NCBI GenBank assembly: GCA_022837485.1
Contig: JALHHH010000011.1
Coordinates: 1-64,000, forward strand
From: Bacteroidales bacterium
GTDB lineage: Bacteria > Bacteroidota > Bacteroidia > Bacteroidales > Lentimicrobiaceae
DNA length: 64,000 nt
Direction: 5' to 3'
Shown: in pieces, positions 17,961 to 26,549 of the stretch
How the letters are laid out: each line of letters begins with the position of its first letter
How positions within the stretch are numbered: position 1 is the first letter of the stretch
Translations under genes and position numbers: made by a program
Notes under the pieces: generated by a model
The model's database searches: none
Seen by the model: only the letters and a program-made list of their open reading frames with translations
What the model was told of the DNA's origin: nothing

Positions 17961-18277
17961 ACATGCGGTGTGTTAGGTTAATAAAATTGGTTAATAAACT
18001 GGTTACCCCTGACCGTTCTGGCATAAACGGCTTTAGGGTAAATACCATAGCTCCGAAAACGGTTAGAAGCGCTGGATTGCTGAGCAGCAAATCTACATAA
18101 GGACCGGCATCGTCTGTTAGTACTTTTTGCGTAAAATCTTGTACTATCTGCGCAATCCTAAGATGAAAAGTAGCATATTAACAATGATTTAACAGTTCGC
18201 ATGAAATCAAGGCAGGCAAGACTCTGAAAAGGACTAAAGGGAGGTACCGGAGTCATCGGGAAATAAAAACGTAGGAC
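17961..18277. other. intergenic region upstream of the M43 gene
   Basis: 317 bases between two minus-strand genes. They hold the leader of the protease gene with a direct repeat (17976-18006). No convincing -7 box, hairpin or small gene was seen in the rest. Confidence 0.5.
17976..18006 (-). promoter_or_regulatory. direct repeats GGTTAATAAA before the M43 gene
   Basis: GGTTAATAAA occurs at 17976-17985 and 17989-17998, and a partial third copy GGTTAC begins at 18001, giving spacings of 13 and 12 bases. They lie 16-46 bases before the protease start. Tandem sites of this kind may bind a regulator on one face of the helix. Confidence 0.35.
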
Positions 18278-20254
18278 TTAGCTTTTACCGTTCCTGTGAA
18301 ATTCCGGCTCACACGATTTCATGTATTCGGTAGGGGTGCATCCGAAATATTTGCGAAAGGAACGGGCAAAATATGCCTGATCGCTGAAGCCCAGGGTGTA
18401 GCATATTTCCGAAACGGTACCCGATTTGTTCTTTAAAAGCTCTGCGGCCCGTTTCAGCTTGCAGGTGCGCATCAGTTCGCCTGCCGGAAGGTTGATCAGT
18501 GCGTTTAATTTTCGGTTAAGCTGTGAAACGCTCAGCGAAAGTTCGGATGCAAGGGTTTCTACTTTAAATCCGGAATCTTCCAGATGCTGGTGCACGATGG
18601 AAAATGTTTTCTCAAGGAAAGCCTTATCGGCAGGAATACCAGGTGCATCATCCGGCACGGAAAAACCGTTTCTCTCGTAATGCTCGCGAAGTAATTTTCT
18701 TGTATCCAGCAGATTTCTTATCCTGGCTCTGAGTTCCTTTACACTGAAAGGTTTGGTAATGTAGTCGTCGATGCCGTTTTCCAGTCCTTCAATCCGATCC
18801 TCCATCCTGGCCTTTGCCGTTAGAAGTATCAGCGGTATATGACTGGTAGCCGGGTGACTGCGGATTTCACGGCCAAATCTGAGCCCGTCCATCACCGGCA
18901 TCATAACATCCGATATTATCAGATCAGGAACATATTTTTTGGCGGCTTCAAGTCCCTCCTCGCCGTTGCAGGCTTCAGCAATGCGAAAGTCCTTTTCTAG
19001 CTGCTGACGCGTGAACTGCCTGACATCATTATTATCCTCCACGATTAAAATCAGTTCACCGTTTTCGGGATGATAAATTCCGGCGTTGGCATCTGTCGTT
19101 TCTGCAGATTCACCGCAGTAAGGAGGTTCGGGATTGTATGAATCCGGACCATAAATCATGGTATCGCCGTTCAATTCCGGAACCGGTTCGCTGGTAATCA
19201 CCGGAAGGCGCAGAACGAAGGCGGTGTACTCTCCATTTTTGCTGTAGGCATTAATGCTTCCCTTGTGTAAGCCGGCAAGCTCGCGGGTATGTGCCAGACC
19301 GATTCCGCTGCCATCGGCTTTGCGGCCTGGAGGATTTCCCGAACGGTAAAAACGGTTAAAAATAGCTGTCAGTTCATTATCGGGTATTCCGAGACCATTA
19401 TCTTCCACCCTGACCTCGGCTACACGATGGTCGAGCGCGGTGATAACCAACCGTACAAGGCCTCCTATGGAGGTATATTTAAGCGCATTTGAAAGCAGGT
19501 TGTTCAGCATTTTGCCCATCTTATCCCGATCCATCTCAACAGAGATGCTGTCATCCTCTGAAGCGAAAACCATTTTTACTCCCCGGACCTCTGCCTGAGG
19601 AAGAAAACACTGGAAAACGGCCCGGGCATAAGCAACCAGGTTGAACCGGGTTGACTGAAGCTGCATCTTACCTTCTTCAAGCATGGAGAGATCGAGCAAT
19701 TGATTAACAAGTGTGAGCAACTGTCCTGCGCTGCGCCTTACCGACTCAATCCGTTTTCGTTCTTCGTCAGGAATATCGGCAGACAATAGCGACTCCGTAT
19801 TACCGCAAATCAAAGTGAGCGGAGTGCGGAACTCGTGCGACAAATTTGTAAAAAACTCCGACCTCAGCTCGTTCAGCTTTCGAAGGGATTCCAATTCAAC
19901 ACGTTCGATCTCAAGCTGATTCTTAATTTTTATGCGTCCGATTTCGTATCGCCTCAGCAACAGAATCACTACCAGCAAAAACCCCAGGAAAAGGAAGATC
20001 ATCAGTGTTTCATTTGTCCTGAGCATCTCAAACCCTGCCGTTGCCGAAGACGCAAGCGTTTGAGAAGCTGATAATAAAACAGAATCGGAAAGCTTTGAGG
20101 TCTCTTCGGTCAACTTACTGTATAGTTCTGCAGGATCAGATAAAACCGCGTTCAGAATAAAGGCTGGGAATAAAAGAATGGAAAGGATTATCCCGGAAAG
20201 GAAGCGATTCGGGCGATTTGGCTTAATTTGCCTGTAACTGCTGTCGAAACCCAT
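18278..20254 (-). CDS. hybrid two-component regulator without large sensor domain
   Basis: One-polypeptide signalling protein of 658 residues: sensor kinase, receiver and AraC-type DNA-binding domain, the domain set of Bacteroidota hybrid two-component systems. Helices at about 18-38 and 83-101 flank a periplasmic segment of only about 45 residues instead of the usual two propellers plus Y_Y_Y domain. The HisKA box is LSHEFRTPLTL (His near 140). HATPase boxes are NNLLSNALKYTS, DNGLGIPDNE and GSGIGLAHT. The receiver has LIVEDNNDV and the phospho-acceptor Asp in LIISDVMMPVMDG, with KPFSVKEL later. The AraC domain is complete to EICYTLGFSDQAYFARSF and GCTPTEYM. I start at ATG 20254; an upstream TTG adds only two residues. 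It is divergent from the CxxCH protein and SusCD genes and is their likely regulator. Confidence 0.9.
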   Translation of the reverse strand: MGFDSSYRQIKPNRPNRFLSGIILSILLFPAFILNAVLSDPAELYSKLTEETSKLSDSVLLSASQTLASSATAGFEMLRTNETLMIFLFLGFLLVVILLLRRYEIGRIKIKNQLEIERVELESLRKLNELRSEFFTNLSHEFRTPLTLICGNTESLLSADIPDEERKRIESVRRSAGQLLTLVNQLLDLSMLEEGKMQLQSTRFNLVAYARAVFQCFLPQAEVRGVKMVFASEDDSISVEMDRDKMGKMLNNLLSNALKYTSIGGLVRLVITALDHRVAEVRVEDNGLGIPDNELTAIFNRFYRSGNPPGRKADGSGIGLAHTRELAGLHKGSINAYSKNGEYTAFVLRLPVITSEPVPELNGDTMIYGPDSYNPEPPYCGESAETTDANAGIYHPENGELILIVEDNNDVRQFTRQQLEKDFRIAEACNGEEGLEAAKKYVPDLIISDVMMPVMDGLRFGREIRSHPATSHIPLILLTAKARMEDRIEGLENGIDDYITKPFSVKELRARIRNLLDTRKLLREHYERNGFSVPDDAPGIPADKAFLEKTFSIVHQHLEDSGFKVETLASELSLSVSQLNRKLNALINLPAGELMRTCKLKRAAELLKNKSGTVSEICYTLGFSDQAYFARSFRKYFGCTPTEYMKSCEPEFHRNGKS

Positions 20255-20349
20255 TCTCAATCAATATGTTTACCCTATATGGATAAGATTATTTCAACCC
20301 GCATTCCGGTTACGTCAGTATTTACCTGTAATTAAAAAATATCAACAGC

Positions 20350-20385
20350 CAATTTGCTCAATTGTTTCAAAAAGGAAGCAAATTG
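20350..20385. promoter_or_regulatory. 9-bp inverted repeat, candidate operator
   Basis: CAATTTGCT (20350-20358) and AGCAAATTG (20377-20385) are perfect reverse complements 18 bases apart, in the divergent region between the hybrid regulator and the secreted CxxCH protein. AraC-type regulators bind paired sites at such distances. Confidence 0.45.
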
Positions 20386-20409
20386 AACCGCCGCAAGCCA
20401 ACAAGATTA

Positions 20410-20442
20410 CTTTATAATTATCCCAAGAGGTTTATTATAAAG
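20410..20442. promoter_or_regulatory. second 9-bp inverted repeat in the same divergent region
   Basis: CTTTATAAT (20410-20418) and ATTATAAAG (20434-20442) are perfect reverse complements 15 bases apart. The arms are AT-only except for the outer C/G, so chance is more likely than for the first repeat, but the spacing is similar. Confidence 0.4.
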
Positions 20443-20527
20443 ATGTTAATTCTGCTCAAACTTTGTTGCAAAATGATTGTTTTTTTTACATCCACCATCA
20501 TTTACACCGAAAATAAACATATGTAAC

Positions 20528-21331
20528 ATGAAAAAGATCATCATTATCCTATCGATCCTTCCGGTATTGCTCCTTCCCCTTATTACCTCGTCGTATTCGG
20601 GCGGAGATCACAATTCCAGGACTCCCTCTGGAGCCCCTGCCGGACATACAGGCTCACCCGGCGACGGCAAAAACTGCACCGTGTGTCACGGAGGCACGGC
20701 CACTCCGGTCAGCGGAATTCTCTCATCCGATGTTCCGGCAACGGGGTACATCGCCGGAGAAACCTACAACTTCACCGTTACCCTTACAGGTACCGGCAGA
20801 AAAGGCTTTCAGGCCTCACCCCAAAACGTTGAGGGAACCCTTCTCGGCTCTTTGACCGCAGGAACCGGTTCGCAGCTCGTCGGGTTCAACAACAAATACA
20901 TTACGCATTCTGCAGCACAAAACACGGCAACGGCCAGCTGGACGTATCAGTGGACAGCTCCGGCCATTCCGGGGACAGGCGACGTAACCATGTACATCGC
21001 CGGAGTAATCTCCCAACCCAACGTCAGACTCTCCTCCCTGCTGCTGAAGGAAAACTATTCCATTGGCATCAGCGACACCCCGGACTTCATCACCGGAATT
21101 TACCCTAACCCCGGACGCGATGTGCTGTTCATCGAAATAAACCTTCCGGGAAATAATGTAGTAAAGGCCGACATTTTCACCTTGTCGGGACAGCATACCG
21201 GGATAACGGCCACTGAAAATCCGGGTTACGGCACGAATACCATAAAAATAAACCACAGTCTGCAATCGGGAACTTATGAGTGTACTAAAAGAATAAATCG
21301 GAACAAAAACGCTTTCCACCTTAATTATTAA
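20528..21331 (+). CDS. secreted Reelin-like (choice-of-anchor V) CxxCH protein
   Basis: Exported protein of 267 residues. Signal peptide at about 1-24. Next comes the block RTPSGAPAGHTGSPGDGK leading into CTVCHGG (Cys50, Cys53, His54), a haem c-type motif characteristic of the 'choice-of-anchor V' family. A Reelin-like beta-sandwich follows (about 60-190). The C-terminal 75 residues begin FITGIYPNPGRDVLFIEI, the start of a type A T9SS domain, and end GTYECTKRINRNKNAF, an atypical last strand. I use ATG 20528; longer frames upstream would put the signal peptide inside. The family has no settled function; the CxxCH suggests haem binding and electron transfer on the surface, unproven. A strong terminator follows, so it is a unit separate from susC. 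Confidence 0.8.
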   Translation: MKKIIIILSILPVLLLPLITSSYSGGDHNSRTPSGAPAGHTGSPGDGKNCTVCHGGTATPVSGILSSDVPATGYIAGETYNFTVTLTGTGRKGFQASPQNVEGTLLGSLTAGTGSQLVGFNNKYITHSAAQNTATASWTYQWTAPAIPGTGDVTMYIAGVISQPNVRLSSLLLKENYSIGISDTPDFITGIYPNPGRDVLFIEINLPGNNVVKADIFTLSGQHTGITATENPGYGTNTIKINHSLQSGTYECTKRINRNKNAFHLNY

Positions 21332-21340
21332 CTTTAATGC

Positions 21341-21381
21341 ATGCAGGGATGTCCCCGAAACTGGCCATCCCTGCATTTTTT
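21341..21381 (+). terminator. rho-independent terminator after CxxCH protein gene
   Basis: ATGCAGGGATG (21341-21351) pairs perfectly with CATCCCTGCAT (21366-21376) over a 14-base loop, followed by a run of Ts. It isolates the susC operon from the gene before it. Confidence 0.9.
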
Positions 21382-21516
21382 ATTCCCGATGAAAAAAAAC
21401 GCGTTTAAGCCATTTTTTTTTATTTAGCTGTACACTTATTTAATACTTTTATTAAGTTTACATCGGAATTCATCGAATCTGCCGGACCAGGCAGGGAACC
21501 ACTCAACGTTATCGTT

Positions 21517-24500
21517 ATGTCAGGAAGGCTATTCGCATTTTTGCTTATGATTGGCATCTCGCTCCAATCCCATGCCCAGGAGTTCACAGTAAGAGGAACG
21601 GTCACCGCTGCGGACGACGGACAATCGCTGCCCGGGGTGAGTGTGGTGATTAAAGGAACCACACGTGGTACGTCCACCGATGTGGAAGGACGCTATGAGC
21701 TTACGGTTCCTTCGGGCTCTGAGGTACTGGTATTCAGTTTCATGGGCTTTACATCGCGCGAAATACCGGTCAGCGGCCGCAGGGTGGTTGACGTCTCTCT
21801 CTCCCCCGAAGCACAGCGGCTTGATGAAGTAGTGGTTACGGCACTTGGCGTGAAGCGCGAAAAGCGTGAAATAGGATATTCGTCGGAAAAAATCAGTACC
21901 GATGAAATTGTGCGATCCGGAACTGCCAACGTTCTCGGAGCCCTTTCGGGAAGAAGTGCGGGTGTGCAGATCTCGCAGGGCGATGGCGTAGAAGGCGGTT
22001 CTACCCGCATCGTTATCCGCGGCAACAACAACCTCTCGCGCAACAACCAGCCGCTGATCGTGGTCGATAACGTACCTCTCGATAATATTTCCGGGCTCGA
22101 CAACATAGGCCGGGGGGTCGACTGGGGCAACGGCATAGCCGATATAAATCCTTACGATATAGAAGATTACACCGTATTGAAAGGAGGAGCTGCTTCTGCC
22201 CTTTACGGTGAACGCGGTGCCAACGGAGTAATCCTGATAACCACCAAACGAGGAAAAAGACAGGAAGGTCTCGGGGTTACCTATAATTATAACGTAAAAT
22301 TCAGCAATCCATACCGTTACCGGGAAGTGCAAAACAAATACGGTCACGGAGGACCAGTCTCGCTTACCGAACCCGCTTTCCCCGTGGATGAGGAGGGCAC
22401 TCTGCTCTATCCAGGCATTTATGGCAACGATCAGCTTATCATCGATCAGGAAGGAACCACTTCCACCACTTCACAGGAGTTTGGATACTACGGTTCATCC
22501 GTATCATGGGGACCCGAAATGGCCGGACAAATGGTTAAGTGGTGGGACGGAGAGATGCGCAGCTACACCCCTCAGCCCGACAACCTGAAGATGGCTTTCC
22601 GCGACGGCATCACCCAAACCCATAACGTTGCCGTTCAGGGGGGCAACGAAAAGGGAACGCTGAGGCTTTCCCTCACAAACCAGGATCATACCCCGATAAT
22701 CGAAAACAGCAACTACCAGCGGACTACCTTAAACTTCGGCACCAACATCAGAATATCTGAAAAACTGAGGGCCGATGCCACCCTCACGTACGTGAAATAT
22801 AAGAGACTGAACAGTCCGATGATTGGTGAAGACGCCAATTCCTTCAGCAAGGGATTTCTCTATTCCTGGCCAAGGAGCTATCAGGGGATAGACCGTGAGA
22901 TGTACCAGATGCCGGACGGTTCGCGCAACCTGTTCGACGGCTACCCCTTCCTGTACATCGATCGGTACATGTGGTGGAACTATTACAACAACAACACCTG
23001 GCAGGATCGCGACAAATACACCGGAAGCATCGCCCTGATGTACGACATCACCCCCTGGCTGAATGCCACCGGTCGCATCGGACGCGATTACACCGTAGAA
23101 CAGTTTACTTCCAAAAACAAACCCATCGATTTTATCGGACTGCAGGGTGGAGGATACAGCAACAGCCTGGAGAAGATCACCAACGACAATATGGAATTTC
23201 TGGTAACCGCACACAAGCGCAATCTGATGGGCAGCGGACTAAGCGTAAGGCTAACCGCCGGAATGAGCCGCTGGGATTACAATGCCTACGGCCTCTCGGG
23301 AGCTTCGGGTACATGGTACTATCCCAACATGTACACCTTCTTCAACTACACGGAATACAGCTACATAACCGATGAAGAGGGCAATGTAATCGTAGTGGGG
23401 ACCGGCAATCCCGCTTCCGAAATGATACCCGGAGAATCCATCCGCAGGCAAAGAGCCAATGCGGCCTTCAGCTTCCTCAACCTCAGCTACCGCGATTACC
23501 TCTTTCTGGAACTGACGGGACGCAACGACTGGTCGTCGACCCTTCCCGAAAACAACAACTCCTACTTCTACCCTTCCGCCTCTCTCAGCTTTATCGCCAC
23601 CGAAGCCTTCCCCATTCAGGACAACGTTCCCTGGATCAATTTCCTGAAGATACGCGGAGGCATCGCGCAAACTGCCAACAGCGCCGCAGCCTATCAGAAA
23701 AACTTCTACTTCAACACCGGCATCTTCGGCGGACAGCAGGCGTCGTTCCTGCCCGACACCATTCCGCCTTTCGAGCTGCGACCGCAGTTTGTTACTGGGT
23801 ACGAAGCCGGAATTAATCTGGGAATGTTCGACAACCGCATCGACGTGGACTTCACCTGGTATTACAAACATTCTTACGATCAGATACTTGACCTCCCTAT
23901 ACCGGTCAGCTCCGGAGCATATAACCTCACCATCAACAAAGGGGAATTGTCGAACCGGGGGTTTGAATTTATCATCAACACCGTACCGTTACAAGCCCGG
24001 CGAACCATCGTAAAAGCCGGTCTCAACTTTTCACGCAACCGCAACCACATCGTCAGCCTTGGCGGTTTTTCGGGGAGCTATCTGCTGGCCGACATCTGGG
24101 GACTCAACGGTCCGGCCATGGAGCTGTACGAAGGCGACGAATACGGAACCATTTCCGGATACGACTATGTGTACGATGCAAACGGGAACCGCATCCTGAA
24201 CGATGCCGGCACACAGTATAAAATTACCGACACCCGTGTTCCGGTGGGCAATGCCTCCCCGCATTTCATCGCCGGATTTACCTCGGAGCTGATCTACAAA
24301 AACTTCCGCTTGTCGACACTTATCGATACAAAGTGGGGCGGCGACATATACTGTGGATCTTATGTGATCGGCCTGCAAACCGGGCAAAGTCCGGAAACCC
24401 TGCTCGAACGCGAGGGCGGTGGACTTCCGTATACGGATCCGGACGGCATTACGCGCAACGTGGGGATAATACTGCAAGGAGTGTATGAAGACGGAACACC

Positions 24501-24837
24501 CAACGACAAGGTGGTACATTATTATTACAAATACCTGCCGAATGCCGGTGGATGGGGAAAATTCCTGACAACGCCGGGAATTCTGGAAAACACATGGGTA
24601 AAAATGCGAGAAATTGCACTGAGCTACACCCTCCCCGACCGCATACTGCAAAAGACAAAGATATTCCAGAGCCTTACCCTTTCGGTAGTAGGACGCGATC
24701 TGTTCTATATTTACACTACGCTGCCGGATAAGATCAACCCCGAAGGCATCATGGGTTCGGGAAATGCCCAAGGATTCGAATGGGCTTCCTTCCCTGGAAC
24801 AAGGGCATTCACATTCGGCGCAAGTGCAACGTTCTGA
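21517..24837 (+). CDS. susC: SusC/RagA-type TonB-dependent outer membrane transporter
   Basis: Outer-membrane beta-barrel of 1106 residues that imports oligomeric nutrients with energy from TonB, under a SusD lid. Signal peptide at 1-20. A carboxypeptidase-regulatory-like domain (about 23-98; VRGTVTAADDGQSLPGVSV) is followed by the SusC signature LDEVVVTALGVKREKREIGY, the plug (about 115-235, ending in GERGANGVILITTKRG) and the barrel to the terminal aromatic FGASATF. Family members move glycans, and some (RagA type) move peptides. It is first in an operon with susD (47-base gap) and the PNGase-like gene. A near-match to the -7 box, TAAGTTTA, lies at 21453-21460. The substrate cannot be read from sequence, but the neighbours suggest glycoprotein pieces. 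Confidence 0.96.
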   Translation: MSGRLFAFLLMIGISLQSHAQEFTVRGTVTAADDGQSLPGVSVVIKGTTRGTSTDVEGRYELTVPSGSEVLVFSFMGFTSREIPVSGRRVVDVSLSPEAQRLDEVVVTALGVKREKREIGYSSEKISTDEIVRSGTANVLGALSGRSAGVQISQGDGVEGGSTRIVIRGNNNLSRNNQPLIVVDNVPLDNISGLDNIGRGVDWGNGIADINPYDIEDYTVLKGGAASALYGERGANGVILITTKRGKRQEGLGVTYNYNVKFSNPYRYREVQNKYGHGGPVSLTEPAFPVDEEGTLLYPGIYGNDQLIIDQEGTTSTTSQEFGYYGSSVSWGPEMAGQMVKWWDGEMRSYTPQPDNLKMAFRDGITQTHNVAVQGGNEKGTLRLSLTNQDHTPIIENSNYQRTTLNFGTNIRISEKLRADATLTYVKYKRLNSPMIGEDANSFSKGFLYSWPRSYQGIDREMYQMPDGSRNLFDGYPFLYIDRYMWWNYYNNNTWQDRDKYTGSIALMYDITPWLNATGRIGRDYTVEQFTSKNKPIDFIGLQGGGYSNSLEKITNDNMEFLVTAHKRNLMGSGLSVRLTAGMSRWDYNAYGLSGASGTWYYPNMYTFFNYTEYSYITDEEGNVIVVGTGNPASEMIPGESIRRQRANAAFSFLNLSYRDYLFLELTGRNDWSSTLPENNNSYFYPSASLSFIATEAFPIQDNVPWINFLKIRGGIAQTANSAAAYQKNFYFNTGIFGGQQASFLPDTIPPFELRPQFVTGYEAGINLGMFDNRIDVDFTWYYKHSYDQILDLPIPVSSGAYNLTINKGELSNRGFEFIINTVPLQARRTIVKAGLNFSRNRNHIVSLGGFSGSYLLADIWGLNGPAMELYEGDEYGTISGYDYVYDANGNRILNDAGTQYKITDTRVPVGNASPHFIAGFTSELIYKNFRLSTLIDTKWGGDIYCGSYVIGLQTGQSPETLLEREGGGLPYTDPDGITRNVGIILQGVYEDGTPNDKVVHYYYKYLPNAGGWGKFLTTPGILENTWVKMREIALSYTLPDRILQKTKIFQSLTLSVVGRDLFYIYTTLPDKINPEGIMGSGNAQGFEWASFPGTRAFTFGASATF

Positions 24838-24884
24838 CCGTTTTGCTCGAAATCAACCGATTTAAAACATCCGAAAACGAGACC

Positions 24885-26504
24885 ATGAAATTTAAAAACA
24901 TACTTATCCTGGCAACCATATCTCTTCTGTTTACTTCCTGCCGCAAAGACTTTACGGAAATCGACACCAATCCGCAGGGCTTTACATCGGCCAGCGACGG
25001 ATCCCTTTTCAATGGAGTGATACAGTCGCTCATGCTCACCTGGAACGAACAGTTTTACATCAACAACGAAATTCTTTATGCCCAGACGCAGCAGGCCGCA
25101 CTCACCAAAGCAGCATGGGGCAATTACACTCTGGGCACCGAAGACCTGTGGTCGAACTACTACAAAACCCTGCCCTCCATCCGGGAGCTGGAGAAACGCT
25201 TCAGTGGATACCCTGCCTCTGCTGCTGTAACCAACATGAAGGCCATGCTTACCATCGTAAAGGCATACAAAACCTTCAAGCTCACCGATATGTTCGGCGA
25301 CATACCATACAGTGAAGCAGGATACGGCTATCAAGATCTCTCAAAACTCTATCCGGCCTACGACCGACAGCGCGACATTTACCTTTCACTGCTTGCAGAA
25401 CTGCAAACGGCCGCGGCAAGCATCAACGATACGGCAAAAGTGGCGGAACCCTTTGCCTCCTTTGCTAATTTCGATAAGCTGTTCAACGGCAACCTGCTGA
25501 TGTGGAAAAAATTTGCCAACTCACTCCGGCTCAGGCATGCCCTGCGGATGTCGGAAAAGGAGCCCGCTCTTGCCGCCGTAATAATTGGTGAGATACTGGA
25601 AAACAACCTGCCCGTACTCAACGGGTACGACTTTCTGAGCCTGGCACTGGAGAGCGCCTGCATATGGCCTGCCGCCAACGGTATCTCGAATCCAAGCCTG
25701 AGCTGGTCTTTTCGCGAGCACAACGGACTCCGGATGGGTTCAAACATATGGAATCAGTTTTCCACCTCAAACGATCCTTCCGGTTCCGGCATCTTCGACC
25801 CCAGGGCTTACATCTTTTTCGAAGGCGATCAGGATGAGCGATGGATCCCCTATCCCCAGCTTCCCGATCCGGGAACCCCTTCGGCGCAGGGCATTCCGTA
25901 TGGAAGTCACCGCGACGACATGGGTAACTATCACATCAAAAATAACGTCAACTACTCTCCGTTCAACTTCTTCATCATCGCCGATGAAAACAACCTGCCC
26001 ATCATTCTAATGACCGGGGCGGAGGTTCACTTCATCAAAGCAGAAATTTATCTCAGGGGAATTGGCGTTGCTGCCGACCGCGATCTGGCCGACATCGAAT
26101 ACATGAACGGCATTCAGGCCTCGGTGGAATGGTGGAAGCGAAGAGCACAGTCGATGCGTCTGCCGCTTTCGGGAGTCCGCTTCAGCGATAAAATAACCAT
26201 TCCATCAAACCTTAGTACCGTATCTATTCTGAATCAGCGCTTTGGATCCTGGTATGCGGAGACCGACGAGCAATTGCTGGCATTCATTCAAACGCAGCGG
26301 TGGATCGATGCCTTCCGTCAGCCCTGGGAAGCCTATGCAGAAGTCAGGCGCACCGGCCTTATTCCGAGGGAAGGCGATGTCCTGTCGCACTACCGCATGC
26401 CCTATCCTCCTTCGGAAGCACAGTACAATGCAAACAACATGAATGAAGCCATCGGCAGGCAGGGAGGCGACGGTCCGGGAACCAAAATATGGTGGATTCC
26501 CTGA
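24885..26504 (+). CDS. susD: SusD/RagB-family nutrient-binding outer membrane lipoprotein
   Basis: Surface lipoprotein of 539 residues forming the substrate-binding lid on SusC. The N-terminal signal ends in the lipobox SLLFTSC. The body is the helical TPR-like SusD fold, of the SusD_2 type judged by the FKLTDMFGDIPYSEA block (about residues 127-141) and NSLRLRHALRMSEKEP. The C-terminus carries the usual WIDAFRQPWEAYAEVRRTG block. I start at ATG 24885; an earlier in-frame ATG lies inside susC and would bury the lipobox 35 residues further in. It sits 47 bases after susC and 45 before the PNGase-like gene, clearly one operon. Confidence 0.95.
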   Translation: MKFKNILILATISLLFTSCRKDFTEIDTNPQGFTSASDGSLFNGVIQSLMLTWNEQFYINNEILYAQTQQAALTKAAWGNYTLGTEDLWSNYYKTLPSIRELEKRFSGYPASAAVTNMKAMLTIVKAYKTFKLTDMFGDIPYSEAGYGYQDLSKLYPAYDRQRDIYLSLLAELQTAAASINDTAKVAEPFASFANFDKLFNGNLLMWKKFANSLRLRHALRMSEKEPALAAVIIGEILENNLPVLNGYDFLSLALESACIWPAANGISNPSLSWSFREHNGLRMGSNIWNQFSTSNDPSGSGIFDPRAYIFFEGDQDERWIPYPQLPDPGTPSAQGIPYGSHRDDMGNYHIKNNVNYSPFNFFIIADENNLPIILMTGAEVHFIKAEIYLRGIGVAADRDLADIEYMNGIQASVEWWKRRAQSMRLPLSGVRFSDKITIPSNLSTVSILNQRFGSWYAETDEQLLAFIQTQRWIDAFRQPWEAYAEVRRTGLIPREGDVLSHYRMPYPPSEAQYNANNMNEAIGRQGGDGPGTKIWWIP

Positions 26505-26549
26505 TAGTTTATACCTTAATTACACCGAAACAACCAAACACACCATAGC

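Noticed and set aside
21265..21331. Possible frameshift at the C-terminus of the CxxCH protein
   Set aside because: Another frame reads SVLKE and KTLSTLIIN, which look like sorting-domain strands, but a stop interrupts it and the annotated end (GTYECTKRINRNKNAF) can also be a divergent last strand. Not strong enough to call.
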